Source: Lumbricus rubellus
Taxonomy: Eukaryota; Annelida; Clitellata; Crassiclitellata; Lumbricidae
Length of the DNA stretch: 64,000 nt
Direction: 5' to 3'
Assembly (NCBI GenBank): GCA_945859605.1
Contig: OX243811.1
Span: 59,558,044-59,622,043 of the forward strand
The translations under genes were made by a program, and so were the position numbers. The notes beneath the pieces were generated by a model that saw only the letters and a list, made by a program, of their open reading frames with translations, was not told the DNA's origin and ran no database searches. This document shows positions 34,519 through 46,600 of this stretch, piece after piece; within the stretch, counting starts at the first letter, position 1; each line of letters starts with the position of its first letter.

Positions 34519-35819
34519 GGCACCCCGTCATAATAGCCCGGTCAAAACAGCCCCGTCGAAACAGCCCCGTCATAATCGCCCAACGACAAAACAGCCCCGT
34601 CATAATCGCCCAACGACAAAACAGCCCCGTCAAAATAGCCCCGTCAGAACAGCCCGGGGCTATTTTGACGGGGTCCGACAAAGTCGCGGAATAACACGAT
34701 TTTCGTGAAAAAATAGACTGACGAAATTAACGTCTTTTTAAGGAAGCCGAATTGATAACAAATAATGCTTGTAAAGTTTAAGATGACTTCCGGAAATGAT
34801 CGCGTTGGTAAACGAACTTCGCGTTTTATCATACATCCAGCTTCTATTTAAGATCTTCACTACAGTCTATATTATTTCAGATCTATAAAACCTTCATCCA
34901 GCTTCAATTTTTCAAGCTTTTGATCATCCATCCAGCTTCAATTTAAAATATAAATACCTTTATCCCGCTTCCATTTCTTAAGCGTTTTATCATTCATCCA
35001 GCTTCTAATTAAACTCTACAAAACCTTCATCCAGCTTCAATTTTTCAAGCTTTTGATCATCCATCCAGCTTCAATTTAAAATATAAATACCTTTATCCCG
35101 CTTCCATTTCTTAAGCGTTTTATCATTCATCCAGCTTCTAATTAAACTCTACAAAACCTTCGTCCAGCTTCAATTTTTCAAGCGTTTGATCATCCATCCA
35201 GCTTCAATTGAAAATATAAATACCTTCATCCCGCTTCCATTTCTTAAGCGTTTTATCATTTATCACTTGAATAGAAGCGGGATGAAGGTAGGCTATTTCT
35301 ATTTTAAATAGAAGCTGGATGGATAATCAAATGCTTGAGAAATTGAATCTGGATGAAGATTTGATAGATCTTAAAAAGAAGCTGGATGAATGAAAAAACG
35401 CTTAAGAAATGGAAGCGGGGTGAAGGTATGTATATTTTAAATTGAAGCTGGATGGATGATCAAACGCTTGAGAAATCGAAGCTGGACGAAGGTTTTATAG
35501 ATCTGAAATATAGGCTGGATTGACGATCTTAAATAGAAGGTGGATGAATGATAAAATGCTTAAGAAATGGAAGCTGTATGAATGTTTTTATATGTCCGAA
35601 ATAGTTGTCCGTGTCGTCTATGAATGGACTGTTTTCGCAGAACTGTTTACACGGGCTGTTTTGACGGGGCTATTTCGACGGGGCTATTTTGTCGGGAACT
35701 GAAGTTTTCTGGGCTGTTTTGTCGTTGGGCGATTATGACGGGGCTATTTTGTCGTTGGGCTATTATGACGGGGCTGTTTTGACGGGGCTGTTTTGACGGG
35801 GCTATTATGACGGGTCACC
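34519..35819. mobile_element. Large TU-like foldback element
   Basis: 1301 bases. Outer arms are tandem CGTCAAAACAGCCC / GTCATAATCGCCCAACGACA units, mirrored at 35640-35819. Inner arms carry direct repeats of about 134 bases with the CATCCAGCTTC motif (34813-35270) and their inverted copies (35266-35570). Flanked by a perfect 10-base repeat ATTGTTCCAC (34509-34518, 35820-35829). No coding capacity; frames inside are shadows. Confidence 0.85.
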
Positions 35820-36226
35820 ATTGTTCCACACATTTTCACAAACGCAAATATAAAGAAATCTGTTTATTTGCCCATGATCAATCTGGCTACACAGTTAGCA
35901 AATGTTATATCAATTCATCCTGTTTCCACGCAAACAATACATCCATATAGGCCATGCAGAAGTAGGCTAAGCCTGAAAAAAGCTGTTCCAAAAGGTTTCC
36001 CTTAAGCAGCCTACCATCGGTTTACATACGAGTTGAGCGTGTTGAAAAAAAAAAATAATGTAGCCTAAGCTAGCCTATTATATCTAACCGAATGAATGGC
36101 TCGTTTAGACACTTAACTCTTTCGTGTCCGAATTATTTATTGAGCAGCAAAAATATTTGGCAACAATGATAGAGTAAGTGTCAAGTAGCATAAGAAACCT
36201 AAAATTGACTGCATATTGCATGTCTA

Positions 36227-36939
36227 GGTCTAGGACATTACCCCCCGGCCCATTATCCCTGCGATCAACCCCCTCCCCCGTCATTACCTCGACCATTACG
36301 CCCGTAGGACATTACCCATCTGCCATTACCATTACGTCTGTTTATATTTAGGTCCGGTGTTTGTATGCGTGTAAGTATGTATGCATGTATGTATGTATAT
36401 GTATATGTATGTATGTATGTATGTATGTATGCGTAAAAATGTGAGTATGTATGTATGAATGTGCAAATGTGTGTATGTATAATACTATGTATGTAATCTA
36501 TATAGCTATGATTGTATGTATATAATCATGTGTAAGCTTATGTATATTTGTATGTAGAAATGTGTAAGATGTACGTATACGTGTATTTATATGTTTCTAC
36601 ATACATACATACATACATACATACATACATACATACATACATACATACATACATACATACATACATACATACATACATACATACATACATACATACATAC
36701 ATACATACATACATACATACATACATACATACATACATACATACATACATACATACATACATACATACATACATACATACATACATTCGTACATACATAC
36801 ATGTAACATGCATACATACGTACAACGTCGTACACACATACAGACACTGGATCTGAATGTAAACGGATGGGGGTAATGGCAGTCCTACGGGGGGGGGGGT
36901 AACGGTCGTGGTAATCGCAGGGGTAATGGGCCGGATAAC
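36227..36939. mobile_element. Foldback element with microsatellite core
   Basis: 9-bp duplication GCATGTCTA (36218-36226, 36940-36948). Outer arms hold CATTACCCCC-type units (36233-36338) and their inverted form GGGGGTAATG (36866-36930). Inner arms are (TGTA)n on the left and (ACAT)n on the right. Confidence 0.75.
36597..36800. repeat. (ACAT)n microsatellite, about 50 units
   Basis: Almost perfect tetranucleotide array of about 200 bases; long open frames on both strands are artefacts. Confidence 0.95.
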
Positions 36940-37134
36940 GCATGTCTAATATTTCACATAACAATTATTTATGACTTCGAAACCCACCAGAATATCCTGT
37001 ACTACCACTGTAAACTTTGTGGTCTATATGGTACATTGCAGAGAGAATGTCGAAAAGGTCAACAGTGTCGACTCAACAACTTCATGGGCAGCTAGCTGGG
37101 GTACCGGCGTTACCCCGGGAAAAATAAGATTAAC

Positions 37135-37405
37135 CTCGCTCCCCGCCATTTCCTTACTTCTCCACCCTGACTGCCTTCTACCCAACCGCCTGCTACCCAA
37201 CCCACCCAACCCCCAGCCCACCCCACCTGAACCCACCCCAGTCCACAACAACCCAAGCCCACACAGCTCAAGTCCACCCACCTGACCCCTCCCACCCCAC
37301 TCTTACTCCACCAACCCCAACCCACCCTCTCACCAACTTCATCCCTACCCACCCAACCCCACCCCTTCCCACTCCTTCTCACCCACCCCACACCTTTCCG
37401 TCTAG
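37135..37405. repeat. C-rich CCCACCCAACC low-complexity tract
   Basis: Degenerate ACCCACCC/CCCCAACC repeats, similar in kind to the G-rich tract at 30065-30830 in opposite orientation. Confidence 0.6.
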
Positions 37406-38836
37406 CCAGTGGTATACATCACCGCCTTCAGACTCAGTTTCTGCATGAGAGTGTCGGCATCTATAATGTATCAGCTGATACCAGCAAGCACCTGCCATAG
37501 CATGAAGATTTTCCGTCTAAATCGACATCCATCGTGCAGTAAAAGCATTCATCCCATAGTACCAAATATGGATAAACCACATTCTAAGCCTTTTTCTGTG
37601 AGGACTTCACACATTCATGAATCAATCTTATTATTTTATGTTCAAATACACAAACTTTAGTTGTTTCTATAATGGGCCAAAATCAGACTACATTTTGTAA
37701 CACATCCATGGCTTCCCATTGTTGCCAAATGGCAACCGATCTAAAACTAACAAATTTGGCAAATTTACACAAAACAGTGAATTTATGGTAAGTCAGAGTT
37801 GAATACTGATCTATGCCTACACCAAATATATTTTTTACTCGTTCCTAACATTTATCAGTAAAAAAAATTAAATTGGAAAAAATTTACCTTTGAAAAGTAA
37901 AAATCACACTGACTTCAAGATCATATACAGTAATTGAACAAAATTGCCACAAAGATACTTCCCACGGCAATAATTACCTTTGGCCATCATAGATGTAGCA
38001 AATGGTGCTTCAAATTCTGTTTAAAAAGCTTACGTAAGAAAATAATAACTTTAATTAGCTGTGTTGCCATATGGAAACAAGGGACACGAAAGGGTTAATA
38101 AACCATTGAAAGTCATAAGAAATAACAAGAACAAGTGTATTCTAGGTTGGAATCTATAATCTATGCAGTACTATAATAGTCTGTTGGACCATAACCATGA
38201 CCATAAAAGTAATGGTTATGGTTAATTTAGTTATGGCTAAACAGGCTATCTTTACTCGGAGTGGTATTGTGTCGTCATGCCTGACTTTGCAGCGTGAAAT
38301 GTGTTCACAAAATTCCAAACTAGGGTAGCCTATACGTGCTTGAATAGTCTTTGACAACGTGACGCCATATTCTGCACTTTGCATTTAAGCTTCAGTGGTT
38401 AACTTACTGGCAGTTACAGATATGTAAATGCGCAAGATCCTCTTCTCTGGCAGCCTTAATTACCTAGTGGTCCATCAATGTCACCGAATTTCACCAGTGA
38501 CACGCACAGTGCGAACCAACATTGGACAAGCTATGTTGACTGTTTGGGTAGCCTAATTGCTGAAACGAAAGCATTCAATCATGATTGCTGTCGTCATACA
38601 TGTAGTTTAACTACAAAATAATGCCATGTATTGTATAAGCTTAATAGGGAAATGTCTTATACCTCTCAATTCAAAATTCAAATCATAAGACGTATTTGAG
38701 GATAGTTGAGTATGATACTATTGCAATATCTGGTCATCGACTTAATTTGGTTCATCTGTAATATAAAGATGATGGATATCGTAAATAAAATCGTCATCTT
38801 CTGCGCTGAATTCAAGGTTGGATAAAGAAATTTCAT
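37406..38836. other. 3' flank of gene B
   Basis: The part at 38250-38440 resembles the 3' flank of gene A (7380-7560). No clear polyadenylation signal was seen. Confidence 0.4.
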
Positions 38837-39741
38837 TTAGTCATGATCTTCCGAGACATCTTCATTGATCTTTAAGTATGATGAAGGTATTTCTTCAGAT
38901 GAATCGTCTTCTGTGGCATCTTCGTTTGTTTGTAGGTAAGACGAAGGAATTTCGTTTGCAGAATCGTTTGACGTTATGCTTGACCGATTGATTTCATTTC
39001 TTGCCACAGAGACTGTTGAGAATATTGGTGACAATGGAGAAGTATCTTCTATTTCTGTATCGCCGATCAGCTCAATGTAAGCTGAGTGTTTCGCATTGAA
39101 TTTAATGCCATGTTCTACTGACGTATCGCTGTCCGAACAAAGTTCAAATTCTGATTCATGACTTGGCCTTATCTCATCCCTGTTGCTTGGTTCATGATCA
39201 TCACTGATCAGCTGCAGATAAGATGTGTCTCTCGCGTTGACGTTGACGTCCTGATCAATGGCAACTGACTGATCCATGTCCGAATACTGTTCAGATTCTG
39301 ATGTATGATTTGGGTTTATCTCATCACTGCTCCTTGGCTCATGATCATCACTGATCAGCTGCAGATAAGACGAATCTCTCGCGTTGACGTTGACGCCATG
39401 TTGAGTTGCAACTGTGTCCGAATACAGTTCAGATTCGGATTCATGACCTGAGATTATCTCGATGTCATTACTGTCTATTGGCTGTTCATAGGTGTCAATG
39501 GCGTAGTAGACGGTGGATATGCTTGGTCTTGGCAATAGACTGTCATAGCCAGGCGTTGGAAGAGGGCCGTCTCGCCTTGGTAGTGGCGACAAAGGTACAT
39601 CGAGATCAGTTTCGATGATGTCTCCTGTCTCTTCTATCTCGTCATAGCCATCCGTAAATGCATATGGCATTATCTCGTATTCGTCTGATATCGGATGATC
39701 CAACGAGGCAAAACTCGACGCATTAACAGAACTTTTTGCAC
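38837..39741 (-). CDS. Gene B exon 15: tyrosine-rich cytoplasmic tail and stop
   Basis: Terminal exon of about 300 residues with TAA at 38837-38839. Acidic, disordered-looking, rich in Ser, Asp, Glu and Tyr. Motifs: YEIM, then YDEI seven residues later; YDSL, then YYAI nine residues later; three repeat units built as S-E-S-E-x-Y/C-S-D ... SYLQLISDDHEP, SYLQLISDDHEP and AYIELIGD; finally two SSYLQ/SSYLK units. No kinase motif. Acceptor TTAACAG. Confidence 0.9.
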
Positions 39742-42700
39742 CTGTTAAAAACAGTAGCAAAAAAACTAATGGGTCTATCTAGTAATCGTAATTCCTATGT
39801 TTTTAACAGCCACTCGAAAGCTATTCTCCGGTCAAGGGTTTATTCTTGAGTGTATGGCCTTGGAAGGTGGATCAGAGGGTCAATAGTGTGATAAATCAGA
39901 TTAAAAACCTCGGCCAAGGGCGGATCCATTGTATTGTAGGCCTATTGAATCTTTGTAAAGCGCTTCTCACAGTAGGCCTACACACCAATCAGTGGCACTA
40001 TTGAACCGATAGATGGCATAGAATGCCATAGAGGATCCATTGCAGTCAACTACATGTAAGTCATAACTTAACTCTCGTTGCCTACAAATATTTTATACCA
40101 TAAGGTTAGTCCTCGCCAAGCGCAGTCAATACCTATCACAATTCTTGGCTCCCATAATTCTATCCTATTACAATCTTAGCCTGCAGTCCTTTCCAATAGC
40201 ACACGAGTTCTTGCCTATTTTACCCCTCATCTAACCGCCTTGCTGTGAAGCTTTGACTATGCCCTTGCGTGTCACAGTCTTTACATATGGAGACATTGGT
40301 TAAGATAGAGAATTCATTCTAGGTAGCTCTCTAGCGTGTTAGACCCACTAGTCTGTGTCTCAGGTAGGCTCGTCAAGTGGACGATTCGTGGATGGTAGGC
40401 CCATTCATTAAAATCAAAGTGTGAATGCAAATAAGTTTATAAAAAAGAGTGCGCTCTAGTAGGCCTACAGTTCGCACTTCTAAGCCTCTTAATTGACCTT
40501 AACACGTCCACTCCCAACTTCCATTTAGGCAAGAATTATTTCCTTCATTCCAGCTTTTATTGCAGCATCGACTATTCGACGAGAATGCTTTTTCATATTT
40601 GAATGTAATACCTTATAAACCAAAGTGCAGCATAAATTGTTGGTCATTAAAAGAACACAGTTTTTATTTTAAAGAAATATATAGGCCTATATATATTGGA
40701 CCTAGGATTTTTTGCTATTTGAAAACATTTTGACATTGATTGGATATAGAAATTGTGTACGTTTGTTTATTATAGCATGTATGTACACCAAAATGCGGAT
40801 AGCAAATGGTATATTAAAGAATATTCTTATCTTATCTTATCTTTTTATTAATCCAACTGTCATATATGACAAATTATTATGCTCTTTATTAAGAATAGGT
40901 TAGCAAACCTGCAGAAATTCTTTTTCGACGGATGTAGAAGTATCGACACATGATTGCCATTAAAACCAAGACTATCAACATAACAGCAGCCAGGGACAGT
41001 GACGCAACAACTAAAAATCATGAAATATAGCCTACAATTATTTATACAATTTGATCTGAATGTTTAGAAATATTACGTTAGAGCGAATTTAACCAAATGT
41101 TTATTATTTCGCGCTTTATCATCAACATCTCAGAGACTACCAGTCCTATAATGTTCATATTATATAATCTTTTGAGTCAATTTAGTTCAATCATTGTAGT
41201 CGAATGACATTAGTATCGTGTGAAAACTTCTTTAATCCATTATGCTCAACTGTTTCTCTATGAAGACCGACCAAGATCAACGTAATGACCAAGGAGCACC
41301 AACCCGGAAAATTCTTTAAACATAGTGCTCAATCGAATCTATTTGGCATGCTGCTAAACGGCATGCGGTGATGCATGACTTAATTTTTAAAAAAACAATT
41401 ATTGACATTGAGATCTTAGTTCCCAAGAAATGTTTTGGAAAATTATACTTACACCAGTAGTTACTATGAGGATCTGCACCAGAACCGTCAGACAATGCAG
41501 TTGTGACGTTGGTTACCAATTTCATATCTGACGATGTCGAGATAGGCATATCAGTGACTTCAAGATTTTTTTCTGGGGAAAACGTGTTTTCTTGGAAAGT
41601 AACTTTCTCTTCGCACACGTCCTGTGTTCAGTACAAAACGTCCGTCGAAATGATTAATTGTGTGTAAAATGGAATACAGCCACTACAAGAGAAACTAAAT
41701 AGGCCTACAGACGATGTGAATTCACAGTCAGTTGGTTGCGTCGCTACCGCCTTCATGAAGCAGACTTTAGATATGTTTCCTCACTGATTATATATGGCCT
41801 ATGTGTAATTGTAAACTGGAATAGAGCCGCTGCACACACAAAAATAAAATAATAATAATACGAAGCCTGGCCCACAAGACATTTATTCCAGGAATAATCG
41901 TGCTCTCTAAGTCCTTGGGGAATAAAGTACCTCAGGGCCAAAAAATAACAATATTAACAACAACAATAATAAAAACATAAAAAATATTTAAATGATACGG
42001 TAAAACGTTTTGCATTAATGAAGCCATTATGAACTTTAATAATATTTAATAACAATAATAAAACTACAAAATATTAAAGTGCTTTGATAAAATGTTTGGC
42101 ATTAATAAAGCAATATAAATTTTTATAATTGTAACTAATGAGAATGAATTAAGCATTTACCACTTGGACTTCCTGCGTGCCGTTTTGTGTTTCAACGTCG
42201 AGTCTCCTATAGAATAACTCGAAGTCATCGGGACACTGTGAGTCATTTCGGAGACAGACTGGTTTCTTATCCTTTTGTACCAGGACCAGATGGCAGGAGT
42301 TGCACCCATTGAATCCCAAGTGATCTCCTGGTCCAGTGCATCCATCCTTGCAGTCCTCAAAGCACGGTTCACATTCGCCTGATGCATTGGCGTACGTGAA
42401 TACCGGACATTTGGCACGACAATATGTCTCCTATGACAAAATGTGCAGTGCATTTTGTTAAAAATAGCCTATAAGATCATTTACCAATGATTACTGATTA
42501 AATACTACTGACATTAGGTCCTATAGTGCAAGTGCAAATTATCCATTTCTAATTTTGTTGATGATGATGATGATGATGATGATGATTATGACGACGACAA
42601 TAATGATGATGATGACGATGAGGATGATGAGGATGAGGATGATAATGGTGATGATGGCAATAATAATTATTGTAACAATAACATATCAAAGAAAAATGGT

Positions 42701-43571
42701 AAAACGTCAAGCATTTATAAAGCAATGTGAATAGTAGTCATAATGACTTAGATAATTAGGCTGAGTGAATTATTTACCGCTCGGACTTTCTGCGTTCCGT
42801 TTTGTGTTTCAACGTTGAGTCTCCCGTAGAATAACTCGAAGTCATAGGGACACTGTGAGTCGTTCTGGAGACAGACTGGTTTCTTATCCTTTTGTACCAG
42901 GACTAGATGGCAGGAGTTGCACCCATTGAATCCCAAGTGATCTCCTGGTCCAGTGCATCCGTCCTTACAGTCCTCAAAACATGGTTCACATTCGCCTGAT
43001 GCATTGGCGTACTTGAATGCCGGACATTTAGAACGGCAATATGGACCATCACGAACATTTCGACATACCTGGCAGTCGCTCGACTCCTATGACAGAATGC
43101 ATAGCGCATTTTGCAAGCACATAATTCATCACTAATTAATTACTCCCAACATTACATGTATGTTCTATTATAAAAGAGCAAGTGCAAACTATTCTAGTTT
43201 TAATACTTCTTCTTCTGGTCATTCTGCCGCATACTTTTCCTGTCCTATCTTTTGCAATAATCGCAATATAAAGGTGATACAATAATTAGGTTTCTGACGA
43301 TGTACACATTGTACAGGGTGGGCCAAAAAGTGCCAACTAAGGTTTTTGCCAATATCTTGGTCAGAAGTACGGATTTTTAATTCAATTTTACCAGCTTAGA
43401 TGCAATTCATATATAAGTTAAAAAGGCCACATTTCACCAAATATTTCAAATAAAACTATTATTATTATTATCATCATCATCATCATCATCATCGTCTTTT
43501 GCTATTATTATAACTTTATTATTATTATTATTATCATCATCATCATCACCAATCATCATCATCATCATCAT

Positions 43572-43643
<72 letters not shown>

Positions 43644-46600
43644 ATTCATCAACATCATTAAATGGCCTAGCTATTATTTATAAACATCATAAATATTAAA
43701 TCGGAAAGATTATTTTATTCTTTAACGACACCAGTTCACATAAAATGTAACCATATTCACCCCTCCGTCGCAGCTGTCGAAACATTCTTCGTGACAACGT
43801 TGGCATTGTTTGATACCGTTGACCTCTTCGGCGTATAAACCCTTCTGAAACTGACATGACTCAACACACGTGAGACCAAAGCGATAACCAGCGCAATATC
43901 TACAATCTTCGTTCGTTGGACCCCAACATCCATCGGACGTGCACTGGCTTGAACACACTTTTCCATTCGGTTCTGTAAAGAAACATGAGACAGAGGATTT
44001 ATTTCAAGAAGTATAAGGTCTTAGGTGCAGATGTATGCATTAGCCTACCACCATTTCGCAGGCGAATATTAGTCATGTCATTTAATGTCATGTCACTTGT
44101 GGCAGCGGGTTGAGCAACTAACACGGCCGGTGTAAGAAAATAGAGAATCCAAATTATCGTATTCCCACAGATGAAGAGAAATAATTTAATTGAAAACCCA
44201 CATCCACGCGTGTTTATTTTTGCAAAATAACTTCCATTTGCTTCGTTGTCAACAATGACACTAACAGACCTGTATGTTCATTCCTACTAGATAATTGTGT
44301 TTGCGTCTGCTTTTAGAGCACTTAGAACAGTATAACAATTCAAGTTGTCTTGCTTAGGACACTTAAAACAATTTAATAAGTTTAAATTTCTATTGCAGCA
44401 TAATTTTTCAATTAGCCTATGCGCAGTATTGCGCACTTTTCAAAATATGTTACACTTATACCCACCATTAACATGTTTAAGAAAAAAATTAAAAGACTGT
44501 TTAATCTCTGTTTACTAGATTTAATATGTTGTTGCTAATATTTCATATTATTATATAATAAATAACCTATTGTTTGTATGTGCACTTGTTATAGCGCCCC
44601 TTCAAGCTATCACTACTCAGAGGCGCTCCCGAATGCAGAGCGGACACTGCATCGGAGTTTCACGCCGAAGCGCTGAGCAATTGTAAGTGAAGGACTTGCC
44701 CAAGGTCCCTACGCGGTTGAGGGTGGATTCGAACCTCGAACCTTCCGGCTTCAAGGCAATGACGCCACCACTACACCACCGCGCCCCACATTTATTATTA
44801 TTATTTATTTATTATTATTCTCATAGTATTATTACTTACTTATTATTATTACATAGTAATTTAAATATTTTCAGCATTATTATTTTTAATTATTATTATT
44901 ATTACATTGTATGTTTATCCTGTTACTTTAAGTTATGTTATAATGAATTAATTAATTAAGTACTAATACTAACTTGCACTATATAAATTGCTTTGTCGAT
45001 AAACGGCGGCGCTTCCAACTACCGACCGACAAGCGACGAATGCCTTCTACTACGCGCATCCTTGCTTCAGTCTCGACGGTTAGCCGGACGGGCGTCATCT
45101 ACCACCTACCAGAGACTCCGATCAACCACGCCATCTACCAGCTGTCTACGGGATCCGATGGTCAACTCTACGTGTTTGCGAGGGCTCACCACCGGTGACT
45201 CTTTCAGCTAACTGTGTTTTGTTTTGCAACTTGTTGTTATATTTTGCTCGTTGTGACTCTTAATATCATTTGGGCTTGTTAGCGCAGAGAGCGCCTCTGA
45301 GTAGATACATTGAAGAGGCGCTATATAAATTATCAGAATGAATGAATGAATAAATAGTCATGGAGCTAGGGATCAGCTGTTCGCTTTTTCTGATTCCTCT
45401 TGCACTCTGTTTAGTGAGTCATGTTTATTCTGTTTGACTTGTGTGTGTGCAATAAATAAACAAATCAAATCAAATCAAAAACTATTGGTCATAATTTGTT
45501 TTTGTTTTTAAAAATCTGTTTGTCATTTCGTCTTAGTTTGCTTTCGTTTCATGTGTAACATGTTGTTCTTTGCACAGTTTTACAATAGCCAAATGTTATT
45601 GAGAAAGGAAGGGTCAATACAGCCTCAACGGGTCCATACGACCTTTTTGGATTGAATGGATAGAATGGTTCATCCCTCGGATACTCTATACACGGTATAT
45701 TCCATTGGGCGAATTTACAACGTGATTTCGGGACAAAGCGTTTCTGAAATCTGGCAACCCTGCGGTTTTGTTGAATGCAAATGGCGGTCGAGCGGAATTC
45801 AAACTTCACTTTTTTTTATAAAAGATTGCGTTTTTTTGGCAAAAAAGCATCAAGGAACACTGTGCTATTGGAATGGAAGGTTTTGTTAACTTTTCAAAAC
45901 AATCTGTGCGTAACTTTTCTAGAACACTGGGAACAAACTATTGGAAAGTTTCATTTTTATTTAGGCTATATAGATTACTAGCTGAACCCGGCCACGCGTT
46001 GCTGTGGCTGAAAAGAGGCTCCCCTCCCTGTCCCCCTCCTCCTCCCCCCTCCCCCTTCCCCTCCCCCTCCCCTCCCCCTCCCCTCCCCTCCTCCTCTCCC
46101 TCCCCTCCCCACCCCTCCCTTTCTCCCCTCCCCCTCCTCCCTCTTCCCTCCCCTTCCCCTTCCCCTCCCCTCCGTCCCCCTTCCCTTACCCCTCCCCCTT
46201 GACTTCCACCTCCCCTCCCCCTCCGCTCCCTCCCCACCGTTTTCGTCCCGCTCCCTCCGCTCCTTTCGTCCGTCGCACCGTCCATTCCAAGCCCAATAAT
46301 GATGAAGGCCGCTTTGGGAAAAGGCCTCTTTGGTAAATTAATCGCGACTCGCTTATGACGTCACAGCACGCGACCTCATTCATGTTTCGTCTGCTGTGTT
46401 TGGAGACGGCGTTTATGAAATCTGGCAGCCGTGTGGGACGTGTTGAATTTGCAAATGGCGGGCGAACGGATTGCAAAGTTCCCTTTTTGTGGAAAAGGTT
46501 GCGTTTTTTCGGGTGAAAAAATCTTAACACACGGTTGTATGGGAATGGAAGGTGTTGTAAAATTTTCAAAACAATCGGTGCGTAAGTTTCAGCGTGGTGA

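Noticed and set aside
36590..36800. CRISPR-like regular repeats
   Set aside because: A simple tetranucleotide array without spacers in a eukaryotic genome.
38837..41010. Hidden kinase exon between transmembrane and tail exons of gene B
   Set aside because: No open frame with a glycine loop, VAxK, HRD or DFG was seen in the intron or beyond the stop, and the phase joins the two exons directly.
42157..42453. Frame with a cysteine-poor peptide over exon 12b
   Set aside because: Wrong frame; the neighbouring frame gives the cysteine-rich domain IV. The same holds for 42903-43109 and 14329-14550.
43446..43658. Methionine-rich frame
   Set aside because: Translation of a CAT/ATG trinucleotide array, as is the frame at 49123-49383.
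45938..46336. Long proline-rich and glycine-rich frames on both strands
   Set aside because: Produced by the polypyrimidine tract; no start context, splice sites or conservation.
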